Of a stretch of 12,390 bases of DNA, positions 1 to 6,298 are shown piece by piece; position 1 is the stretch's first letter, and each line of letters starts with the position of its first letter. The stretch is taken from positions 1 to 12,390 of the forward strand of contig JAICPP010000086.1 in NCBI GenBank assembly GCA_025929805.1, given 5' to 3'. This stretch comes from Gemmatimonadales bacterium (lineage in GTDB: Bacteria > Gemmatimonadota > Gemmatimonadetes > Gemmatimonadales > GWC2-71-9). The position numbers and the translations under genes were made by a program. Below the pieces are notes generated by a model, which saw only the letters and a list, made by a program, of their open reading frames with translations, was not told where the DNA came from and searched no databases.

Positions 1-6
1 CCATCA

Positions 7-1578
7 TCAGTTCGCCAACGGTACCGAGTTCACGTAATTCAGCACCGGACAGGGAGTCGGGTCGTTTGCATTCCTGCCGGTCGGTGACACGTTGGGCGTG
101 TTAGGGTTGGCGTTGATCTCCGTGATACCATACGGCAGCCGGCCCGGAATCGGCTCGGCACGCGGCACGGTGCTGCCCAGCGTTCCCGGTGCCGGCGCGA
201 GCGCCGGCAGACAGGTCCGTTTGTGGTCGTTCCACGCCTCGATATTCAGGAAGAGCGTGACGTACTTCTCTTCCATGATGTTTTCCAGCGTCGCCGGCAC
301 CGGGGCCAGTGGCGCAAACACGTTCGGAGCTGTGCCTCGGGCTCCAAAGGAGCGGTTGGCGCGCGCCGCATCCAGGAACGGCTGTGCCGCCCCCTGACCA
401 CCGGTCTGAAATGCAGCCTCGGCCCCGATAAGCTGAGTCTCGGCGTAGGTGATGACCGGCATTCGCAGATCACCCGGATCGACGTTGAAGTCGATGAAAG
501 TAAAACCCGAGTACGCCGGCGGATCCGAGCCGGGTACGCCGTTCCCATTATAGACTCCGGGCGCGGTTTGAAGGTTTACCGAACCACCCGGCCTGAAACC
601 GTAAAACTCGGTGCCACCGGCGACGGCAGGAGTAAAGTAGAAGTTCAGCCGTGCCGCGTCTTCCACGCCGGCAGCGATGCGACGCTTCAGGATCTCAATC
701 AAGGCCGCGCCAGGCCCGATGTCTCCTCGGGCGCTCATGAACTGCCACCACAGGTTGGCTCCACTGGGCGTCTGGTCGTGGTACCACAGCATGTCATTGG
801 CCGGGGTATTGATTCCCAACGGCACCTCGGCCAGGGCGAGCGCGTAGTTGGCCGGATCCACCTCGGCGAGGTGCATGTAGTAGCGGGCCTTCAGCGAATG
901 CGCCACCTGGGTGTACACCTGCGCAAGGGCCGCAGCGTCCCCACCCCGGTCCAGGTACACCAGCTCAGCGTTGTCTGCCGGCGGACCGACGTTGGGTGCA
1001 CCGGGAACGGCGGCAAGAAACAGGACTGCCGAATCGAGCTGAGCCAGAACGTCAGCATAAACCTGAAGCTGGGGATCGAACGCCGGCGTCTCATTGGTGG
1101 AATCCGCGGCCTCCCGATAAGGAATGTCGCCCCAAATGGAGGCCGCCGTCCCGATGACCAGCGCTTCGTAGACCTTGCCTATTCCGATGTAGATCGAATC
1201 GTTCACCGCCCGGGCCAGCTGCTGCATCTTGTGGAGGTCGAGCAGCCCGCCGCCTCCTTGAACCGTGATCGCCGATCCGTACACTGAGAAGAAATGGGGA
1301 TCGATGGTTACCGGATCCATTTGATACAGGTCATAGCCAATCTGCTGGCGTGAATTCCCGGCGATTTGCTGCACGTATTCGGCGGCGTTCCGCGCCAGCT
1401 GGCCCTCGAACTGCACCGACTGCATCGCCTGAATGCCGATGTACAGCGGCCCCGGCCGGGTCAATCGAGTGATGTTGTTGGGGTCCTCGTCGATACCAGG
1501 ACCCGAGAGAAAGTCGCCGCACCCTATCGCGCCCAGCGCGAGGGCGACACTCAGCAGCGACTTGAGAGACTGTCTCAT
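7..1578 (-). CDS. SusD/RagB-family outer-membrane lipoprotein
   Basis: Surface substrate-binding partner of a SusC-type TonB-dependent transporter. The 523-residue protein starts with a lipoprotein signal: a basic MRQSLK N-terminus, a hydrophobic stretch and a lipobox ending GAIGC, so lipidation is expected on Cys20. The C-terminal part carries the block EEKYVTLFLNIEAWNDHKRT, which is characteristic of SusD-like proteins (the SusD-like_2 type common outside Bacteroidetes). The frame could open at a GTG at 1593, but I chose the ATG at 1578. GGAG at 1588-1591 then lies 9 bases upstream, and the signal peptide begins properly at a Met-Arg. It follows the susC-like stop by 29 bases, as in susCD operons. 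The substrate is unknown: no glycosidase or peptidase lies beside it. It ends 6 bases from the window edge, so nothing can be said about a terminator. Family call is firm; ligand is open. Confidence 0.9.
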   Translation of the reverse strand: MRQSLKSLLSVALALGAIGCGDFLSGPGIDEDPNNITRLTRPGPLYIGIQAMQSVQFEGQLARNAAEYVQQIAGNSRQQIGYDLYQMDPVTIDPHFFSVYGSAITVQGGGGLLDLHKMQQLARAVNDSIYIGIGKVYEALVIGTAASIWGDIPYREAADSTNETPAFDPQLQVYADVLAQLDSAVLFLAAVPGAPNVGPPADNAELVYLDRGGDAAALAQVYTQVAHSLKARYYMHLAEVDPANYALALAEVPLGINTPANDMLWYHDQTPSGANLWWQFMSARGDIGPGAALIEILKRRIAAGVEDAARLNFYFTPAVAGGTEFYGFRPGGSVNLQTAPGVYNGNGVPGSDPPAYSGFTFIDFNVDPGDLRMPVITYAETQLIGAEAAFQTGGQGAAQPFLDAARANRSFGARGTAPNVFAPLAPVPATLENIMEEKYVTLFLNIEAWNDHKRTCLPALAPAPGTLGSTVPRAEPIPGRLPYGITEINANPNTPNVSPTGRNANDPTPCPVLNYVNSVPLAN

Positions 1579-1587
1579 GGCTGAATT

Positions 1588-1591
1588 CTCC
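1588..1591 (-). promoter_or_regulatory. Ribosome binding site of the susD-like gene
   Basis: GGAG on the minus strand, 9 bases upstream of the ATG at 1578. It overlaps the alternative GTG codon at 1593-1591. This placement decides the start in favour of the ATG. Confidence 0.6.
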
Positions 1592-1607
1592 ACAGGCTCG
1601 CGCCAGG

Positions 1608-4600
1608 TTAACGGTTGAGAGTGAGCGAGAACACGTACGACCGGCTCTGGGGGTTGTTGAAGTAATCCACGCCCCGCACCGGGCTCGCGGCGCCCAGGAC
1701 CGAAGTCTCAGGATCGATACCGGTGTAGTCGGTCCAGGTGTGCAGGTTCCGGCCGGCCACTCTCAGCTCCATGCTGCTGAAGCCGAGCAGACGGCTCACC
1801 CACGGCTGATCGAAGGTGTACCCTACCGAGATCTCGCGGAGCTTCACGAAGCTCGCGTCCTCCACAAACTGCGAAGCCGGCCCGTTGAAGATGCCTCCAC
1901 TTCCGCTGAACCAGGCCTCATCCAGAGGAACCTGGGTTCCCACGCCGGGTCCGACGACCGTTTCCTGGTCGAAATAGGTATCACCGAAGACGAAATTGCC
2001 CTGCTCCCGTTTGAGCGTCTCGGCGGACGTTCCGAAATGGTTCAGTGCGCCCTTGGTCCCATTGTGATTCATGCCCCCGCGGCGGATATCCAGCAGGCCA
2101 CCGATCGTGAACTTGTTCACCCGGAACGAGGTGCGCACCGAGCCGGTCCAGTCCGGATTGGGGTCGGCGAACACATAATTGCCACCCACATCCACCTGGG
2201 GATAGCCGGTGCTGTCGATGTACAGTGCACCGGCGGGTGCGCCCTGGCAGTGACCCGGGGTATTGTCGATGTCGTAGCCTGCGTAGGTGAGCCCTCGGCC
2301 ACAACGGATGAAATCCGTCCCGTAATAGGAGCCCAGGGGGTGTCCCTCCATGGCGATCCCCTGGACGCTCAGGCCGTTGGTGCCACCGCTGATGGGTAGG
2401 GGTACGAACTGCACGCCAGCCAGGTCTTGCACCCGGTTGCGGTTGGTAGCCACCTGGAACCCGAGATCCCAGGAGAAGTTGCGGGTGGTGATCGGACGGA
2501 CGTTGAGAGCCACCTCGATGCCGGCGTTTCGTATCTTCGCAGCGTTCGCCGGCTTCTGGGTGTATCCTGTGCTGCCGGCAACCGGCAGATTCAGGATGAC
2601 GTCGGTCGACACCGCCCGGTACCAGGTGAAACCCAGGTCCGCCTTGTCTTCCCACAGACCCAGATCGAAGCCGGCCTCGAACTCCTTGACCCGCTCGGGA
2701 CCGAGATTCTCAGTGGGCAGGATGTACGTAGAGATCAAACCGCCGACCCCGTTTTGTTGAGTCGAGATGGCGGGGCCCCAGCCGCCATCGTTGCCATTCC
2801 AGGCGCCCAGCAGCACGCTGGACAGCAGGTACGGCGCGGGCTGAGTGCCGCTTTGGCCGTAGGCCGCACGCAGCTTTCCGTAGGTGAGCCAGCGTTGGGT
2901 GCCTTCAGCGCTTCGGAAGAAGGTCCACGCCGCGCTTCCCTTGGGATACCAGTTATGCCGGGTCGTCGCACCAAAGGTGGAGGCCCCGTCATTCCGCAGT
3001 GCTGCAGTCAGAAAAAGTTGGTCCCACAAGTCCGCACTCACCTGCGCGAAGTACGACTCCAGCCGGACAGTCTGCTTGTAGTCGTAGGGCGGCAGCTGCG
3101 AGGAGGTGTTCCCCAGGTTATACGGCTCCGGGGCGATCAACCCGGTTCCCAGGGTCTGTCTGGTCTGGTAGGTGTTGGAGTTGAGGTTCTGCCCCACGGT
3201 CACCGCTCCGGCAAACGACGGGCTCACCCGATAACGCGCGGTGGCGGTGAGATTGTGATCGATCTGGAAGGTACGGATGTACCCGGCGTTTACCCCGCCC
3301 ACGCCGTTCACGCCCACAACCGTTGTGTTGGATGTGCTCCAGGGCCAGGCCTGGGTCCGCTCATCATTGGAGTAATCCGCGCCCAGGGTGTAGTTGAACG
3401 AGAGCCATGGGGTCGCGGTGAACTCGGCGTTGATCCCTCCGAAAGTCCGCCCGATCTCGGACTTGTTGAACGACTCGTTGGCCACGAAGAACGGATTGTC
3501 GTACGCGCGCGAGGCCTGCTCCGAGCCCGCGGCCGGGTTGGGGAAGCGGTACGCGCGGTGAAGCCCGGTCACCGGATCCAGGTATGGCAGGTTGTTGAAG
3601 TCGGGCGGAGACCGCCAGGCGCCCAGCAGGAGCCCATCGGTGCTGTTGCGACTGGTGATGAACCCGCCGTCCCCGTCGATATAGGCGATGTTGGCGGCGA
3701 CCTTGAGATTATCGAAGACCCGGTGAGAGCCGTTGAACCGGATCGAGATCCGGTCGAACTTGTCGTTATTCCCGGTGATGATGCCGCGCTGGGTGGTGGC
3801 TCCGCCCGAGAGGAAGAACGTGGTGCGGTCATTACCGCCCGAAACCGTCAGCGCGTTGTCGAAGGTGTGGCCGGTTTGGAACATCTCGCCGGAATGATCG
3901 AAGCTGGGTGCGCCGGCCGCGATCGCCGGTCCCCAACTCCCTGCGGTGGGAAATCCCACCGCGCAGTTCGGCGCCGCTCCCGGTACACATGCCGGCGTCA
4001 CACCACCGCTGCCCAGCCCGTACCTCCGCTGTAGCTCGGGCAGCTTCGCAACCTCGTCAAATGAGGCGGAGCTCCGGAGGGAATACTTGGTCGGGCCGGC
4101 CTTTCCCTTTTTGGTGGTGATCAGGATGACGCCCTGTCCAGCGCGAGAACCGTAAATGGCTCCGGACGCTGCTCCCTTCAGCACCTCCACATTCTCGATA
4201 TCATTGGGGTTGATGTCGATGGCCCGATTGGAGGTCGCCGCGCTGGAGTTGAGCGAAGCGAACGAGGGATTGTTATAGCTCTGGGTGTTATCAATCGGCA
4301 CGCCGTCCACGATCATTAAGGGCTGTGCATCGGCGCCGTGAATACCGCTACCGGCGCTGATAGTCGTCTGGCCCCGGATCTGGATGTGCGCGGCGGCTCC
4401 CGGATCTCCCGAGCTGGAGACGACGCTGACGTTGGGTGCCTTAGCCGCCAGCGCGCTCACGATGTTCGTCTCGGCGCTCCGCACAATCGCGAGCGAATCG
4501 ACGCTGCTGCGGCCGGTGCCCAGTTTCTCTACTTCGCTGACCGTGCCCGCGCCGGTAACAACGATTTCACCGAGCTGAAGTGGGTTGTCGGGAAGCTGAA

Positions 4601-4937
4601 AGTCCTGAACCGCGGACCCTGCGCTCAGGTCCACCCGCGCCGATCGCGCCCGGTATCCCAGCAGCCTGGCGGTGACCGTCACCGGACCCGATGGGACGCG
4701 GGCACCCGGAATCAGAATGGTATAGCTGCCGTCGGGCCGAGTCGCGGCGCCCGCGCCCAACTGCTCGATGATGACCTCGGCGGCGGGGAGCGGCTGGCCC
4801 GCTTCGCCGGTGACCCGGCCGGTCACTGTCGCCGGCTGTTGCGCCGGCATCACGCCCGGCAGCAGGGCCAGGAGTGCCAGGGCCAACCAGGCAAGCCGCA
4901 GATGATCTCGCAACGGACTAAACGACGAATGTGTCAT
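1608..4937 (-). CDS. SusC/RagA-family TonB-dependent outer-membrane transporter
   Basis: TonB-linked beta-barrel that imports a ligand captured by its SusD-like partner, powered by TonB-ExbBD. The protein has 1109 residues, the usual SusC length. Residues 1-32 form a signal peptide (hydrophobic AWLALALLALL, likely cleavage after VMPA). Residues about 36-120 are the carboxypeptidase-regulatory-like beta-sandwich typical of SusC (TVTGRVTGEAGQPLPAAEV, then PDGSYTI and LLGYRA). EIVVTGAG at about 125-132 resembles a TonB box. The plug follows to about residue 275, with IQIRGQTTI, PLMIVDGVPIDN, IENVEVLKGAASGAIYGSRA and GVILITTKKG, all standard SusC plug blocks. The rest is the barrel, ending FSLTLNR. 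Start is the ATG at 4937 with GGAGG 7 bases upstream. It is the first gene of a two-gene unit with the susD-like gene. Substrate cannot be read from the sequence. Confidence 0.95.
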   Translation of the reverse strand: MTHSSFSPLRDHLRLAWLALALLALLPGVMPAQQPATVTGRVTGEAGQPLPAAEVIIEQLGAGAATRPDGSYTILIPGARVPSGPVTVTARLLGYRARSARVDLSAGSAVQDFQLPDNPLQLGEIVVTGAGTVSEVEKLGTGRSSVDSLAIVRSAETNIVSALAAKAPNVSVVSSSGDPGAAAHIQIRGQTTISAGSGIHGADAQPLMIVDGVPIDNTQSYNNPSFASLNSSAATSNRAIDINPNDIENVEVLKGAASGAIYGSRAGQGVILITTKKGKAGPTKYSLRSSASFDEVAKLPELQRRYGLGSGGVTPACVPGAAPNCAVGFPTAGSWGPAIAAGAPSFDHSGEMFQTGHTFDNALTVSGGNDRTTFFLSGGATTQRGIITGNNDKFDRISIRFNGSHRVFDNLKVAANIAYIDGDGGFITSRNSTDGLLLGAWRSPPDFNNLPYLDPVTGLHRAYRFPNPAAGSEQASRAYDNPFFVANESFNKSEIGRTFGGINAEFTATPWLSFNYTLGADYSNDERTQAWPWSTSNTTVVGVNGVGGVNAGYIRTFQIDHNLTATARYRVSPSFAGAVTVGQNLNSNTYQTRQTLGTGLIAPEPYNLGNTSSQLPPYDYKQTVRLESYFAQVSADLWDQLFLTAALRNDGASTFGATTRHNWYPKGSAAWTFFRSAEGTQRWLTYGKLRAAYGQSGTQPAPYLLSSVLLGAWNGNDGGWGPAISTQQNGVGGLISTYILPTENLGPERVKEFEAGFDLGLWEDKADLGFTWYRAVSTDVILNLPVAGSTGYTQKPANAAKIRNAGIEVALNVRPITTRNFSWDLGFQVATNRNRVQDLAGVQFVPLPISGGTNGLSVQGIAMEGHPLGSYYGTDFIRCGRGLTYAGYDIDNTPGHCQGAPAGALYIDSTGYPQVDVGGNYVFADPNPDWTGSVRTSFRVNKFTIGGLLDIRRGGMNHNGTKGALNHFGTSAETLKREQGNFVFGDTYFDQETVVGPGVGTQVPLDEAWFSGSGGIFNGPASQFVEDASFVKLREISVGYTFDQPWVSRLLGFSSMELRVAGRNLHTWTDYTGIDPETSVLGAASPVRGVDYFNNPQSRSYVFSLTLNR

Positions 4938-5023
4938 GTTGTGTCCTCCGTGTAGCGACGGGCGTGCTGTGACGAATGATCCAGGTCACTCCCGAGCTCG
5001 TCACCGGCTCCGGAGTTCCATGC
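4938..5023 (-). promoter_or_regulatory. Leader of susCD with imperfect hairpin and GTGAC motifs
   Basis: The 86-base gap between the regulator stop and the susC-like start. It holds an inverted repeat at 4988-5016: 10-base arms at 4988-4997 and 5007-5016, pairing at 9 of 10 positions around a 9-base loop. It starts 7 bases after the regulator stop and has no T-run after it. GTGAC, or its complement GTCAC, occurs three times: 5000-5004 and 4985-4989 in the same orientation with a 15-base period, and 4969-4973 inverted. These could be a weak terminator of the regulator gene, an operator, or both. I found no clear -35/-10 pair. The roles are inferred from position only. Confidence 0.35.
4945..4949 (-). 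promoter_or_regulatory. Ribosome binding site of the susC-like gene
   Basis: GGAGG on the minus strand with a 7-base spacer to the ATG at 4937. It is the strongest Shine-Dalgarno sequence in the window, consistent with high expression of an abundant outer-membrane protein. Confidence 0.75.
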
Positions 5024-5680
5024 TCATGGGCGGAAGCGATAGCCCCAGGCGAGTGCGGTCAGGATGTGCCGCGGATTGGCCGGGTCGTCCTCCAGCTTGC
5101 GGCGGAGCCGCGCTATGTGGGTATCGACCGCACGGCGGCTGACGGCGGCGCCGGCGCCCCATACCTCTCGCAACAGGTCGATTCGCGACGCGATAGCTCC
5201 GCGGCGTCGCATCAATGCCAGCAGCAGGCGGAACTCGGTGTGGGTGATCCGCACCGGTTGACCACCCCGCAGCACGGTCTGGGTAGCGGGCTCGACCAGC
5301 ACACTGCCGAACCGGATGGTGCCGCTCCAGCTCGTGGATCCTCCGGCAGGAAGACCGCGCGCGCGGTGCAGCAGCTCCTCGACCCGCGCGATGAGCTCGC
5401 GGACGATCGAGGCATCAGCAGTACCGTTACTCCCGGCTTCGGCCGGCAGAGCCTCGGCCAAGCGGGACGGCACCTCCATCGGCATGGTCATCTGATACTC
5501 GTGGACCACGGGCCGGCTATCTGGATCGCCGAAGTCGGAATCGATCACTTGACCCGCGCTATCCAGGGCTGCCCCATCCACCGGACCCGGCTCGGCTGAC
5601 CCGCGGCTCTGCCGCTGAGCCGGTCGGGGATCGTCGTCTATGATGAGAATTCGCGTAGCGCCTCCGAGTGCGGCCACCAC
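5024..5680 (-). CDS. OmpR-type winged-helix response regulator with degenerate receiver
   Basis: DNA-binding transcriptional regulator of 218 residues. Residues about 124-217 are a complete OmpR/PhoB winged helix: FGSVLVEPATQTVLRGG, then the TEFRLLLALMRRRG helix, the recognition-helix region RRAVDTHIARLRRKLEDD and the wing ending ALAWGYRFRP. The N-terminus looks like the first strand of a receiver (RILIIDDDP, acidic triad at 15-17), and residues 90-107 resemble the last receiver helix and linker (RELIARVEELLHRA). Between them lie about 73 low-complexity residues with no recognisable phospho-acceptor Asp block, Thr/Ser switch or conserved Lys. No histidine kinase is nearby. The start is uncertain: tandem GTG codons at 5680 and 5677 lack a Shine-Dalgarno, while GGAGG lies inside the frame at 5661-5665 with no standard start just after it. 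It sits upstream of susCD on the same strand and may control it. Confidence 0.8.
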   Translation of the reverse strand: MVAALGGATRILIIDDDPRPAQRQSRGSAEPGPVDGAALDSAGQVIDSDFGDPDSRPVVHEYQMTMPMEVPSRLAEALPAEAGSNGTADASIVRELIARVEELLHRARGLPAGGSTSWSGTIRFGSVLVEPATQTVLRGGQPVRITHTEFRLLLALMRRRGAIASRIDLLREVWGAGAAVSRRAVDTHIARLRRKLEDDPANPRHILTALAWGYRFRP

Positions 5681-5916
5681 CGGCGTCGTCGCAATGACTC
5701 GAGCCGCTTCGCCACGCCTATGGCAGCGTCGACATGCGCGTGACCGTCGGCCGACGCGCTACGATAGGATTTGCGGTTGGTGGGAGGAACAGGACTGGAG
5801 CGGAATGCTACTGGAGCACCTTGAACTGCTTATTCTGTGGCATGAAGTCGGAACAACGGTTCAGGTTCCGACACACACTCGATGTTTCAATTCGGCGCTA
5901 AGCGGTATCCCTTCGC
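5681..5916. other. Intergenic spacer between ytxJ-like gene and regulator
   Basis: A 236-base stretch without a supported gene. It contains one clear palindrome (5847-5872, listed separately). The regulator's frame is open back to a TAG at about 5762, without ATG, GTG or TTG before 5680. The regulator promoter is expected here, but I could not pick a convincing -35/-10 pair. Confidence 0.5.
5847..5872. repeat. Perfect 8-bp inverted repeat (GTCGGAAC/GTTCCGAC)
   Basis: Arms at 5847-5854 and 5865-5872 are exact reverse complements separated by 10 bases. The element begins about 44 bases after the ytxJ-like stop and lies about 165 bases before the regulator start. No T-tract follows on the minus strand, so a classical intrinsic terminator is not supported. 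It could be a U-tract-less terminator at the end of the kinase-ytxJ unit, or a dimeric operator for the regulator gene. Confidence 0.5.
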
Positions 5917-6273
5917 TCAAGGCGGGCTCTCCAGCATGGGAAGCCGGCCCTTCAGGCTCTCGAGCCGCTCCGCTATGATGTCGGCACGAAGGTCGAAGTG
6001 GGATCCGTGCCAGGCCGGAACACCAGCCCGCAAAATGATGGCTTGGGGAGAGGCGTGGACCACGCCCACTCGCTCAGCGATGTAACGAGAGAGCGGCCGG
6101 GCCTGAATGACATCGATCAGATAGACCGGGACGTCCTGCTGAAGCCTCCGGAGCGACCGAATCTCCTCGTAGGCAATGCCGCTGGTGGGACAAATGGGGC
6201 TGTGCTTGTACACGACGGCCAGAGGCTCGGCTAGCGCGCTCGCGACGTCGGCTTCGGTAGCAATCTTGTGCAT
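5917..6273 (-). CDS. ytxJ: YtxJ-like monothiol bacilliredoxin (thioredoxin fold)
   Basis: Small cytoplasmic redox protein of 118 residues, the usual YtxJ length. The signature is VYKHSPICPTSG at residues 21-32, matching the YtxJ active-site block KHSxxCPxS, with the single active Cys28. A cis-proline loop of thioredoxin type follows (HASPQAII, Pro76). The second half keeps the thioredoxin pattern PVYLIDV near 49-55 and ends in an amphipathic helix. Known YtxJ proteins belong to the bacillithiol system and are proposed to reduce protein-bacillithiol mixed disulfides. This suggests, but does not show, that the organism makes bacillithiol. It begins 25 bases after the kinase stop and is probably cotranscribed with it. 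Upstream of the ATG there is only a weak AGG. A generic thioredoxin-like protein is the alternative. Confidence 0.75.
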   Translation of the reverse strand: MHKIATEADVASALAEPLAVVYKHSPICPTSGIAYEEIRSLRRLQQDVPVYLIDVIQARPLSRYIAERVGVVHASPQAIILRAGVPAWHGSHFDLRADIIAERLESLKGRLPMLESPP

Positions 6274-6298
6274 AGGAGACCTGGCGAGCGCGCCGGGC

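Noticed and set aside
223..1287. 354-codon plus-strand open frame antisense to the susD-like gene
   Set aside because: No recognisable motif and complete overlap with a gene whose family signature is clear.
2427..4034. 535-codon open frame on the plus strand antisense to the susC-like gene
   Set aside because: The product has no recognisable domain and is rich in Arg, Gly, Val and Pro, as expected for the complement of a GC-rich coding frame. The minus-strand gene is unambiguous.
5024..5680. Frameshifted pseudogene as an explanation for the odd receiver
   Set aside because: The two other frames on the coding strand contain stops and no receiver-like blocks, and the winged helix is intact and in frame with the N-terminus. 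A decayed but possibly functional gene fits better.
5681..5762. CxxCH haem-like motif (CRRCH) in frame upstream of the regulator start
   Set aside because: There is no standard start codon between the upstream stop near 5762 and 5680, and no signal peptide. The motif is probably not translated and arises by chance from Arg-rich sequence.
5808..5843. 11-codon minus-strand mini-frame MPQNKQFKVLQ in the spacer
   Set aside because: No ribosome site, and the length is within chance expectation. A leader peptide cannot be supported.
5847..5872. Rho-independent terminator
   Set aside because: The stem is good, but neither strand shows a T-run after it.
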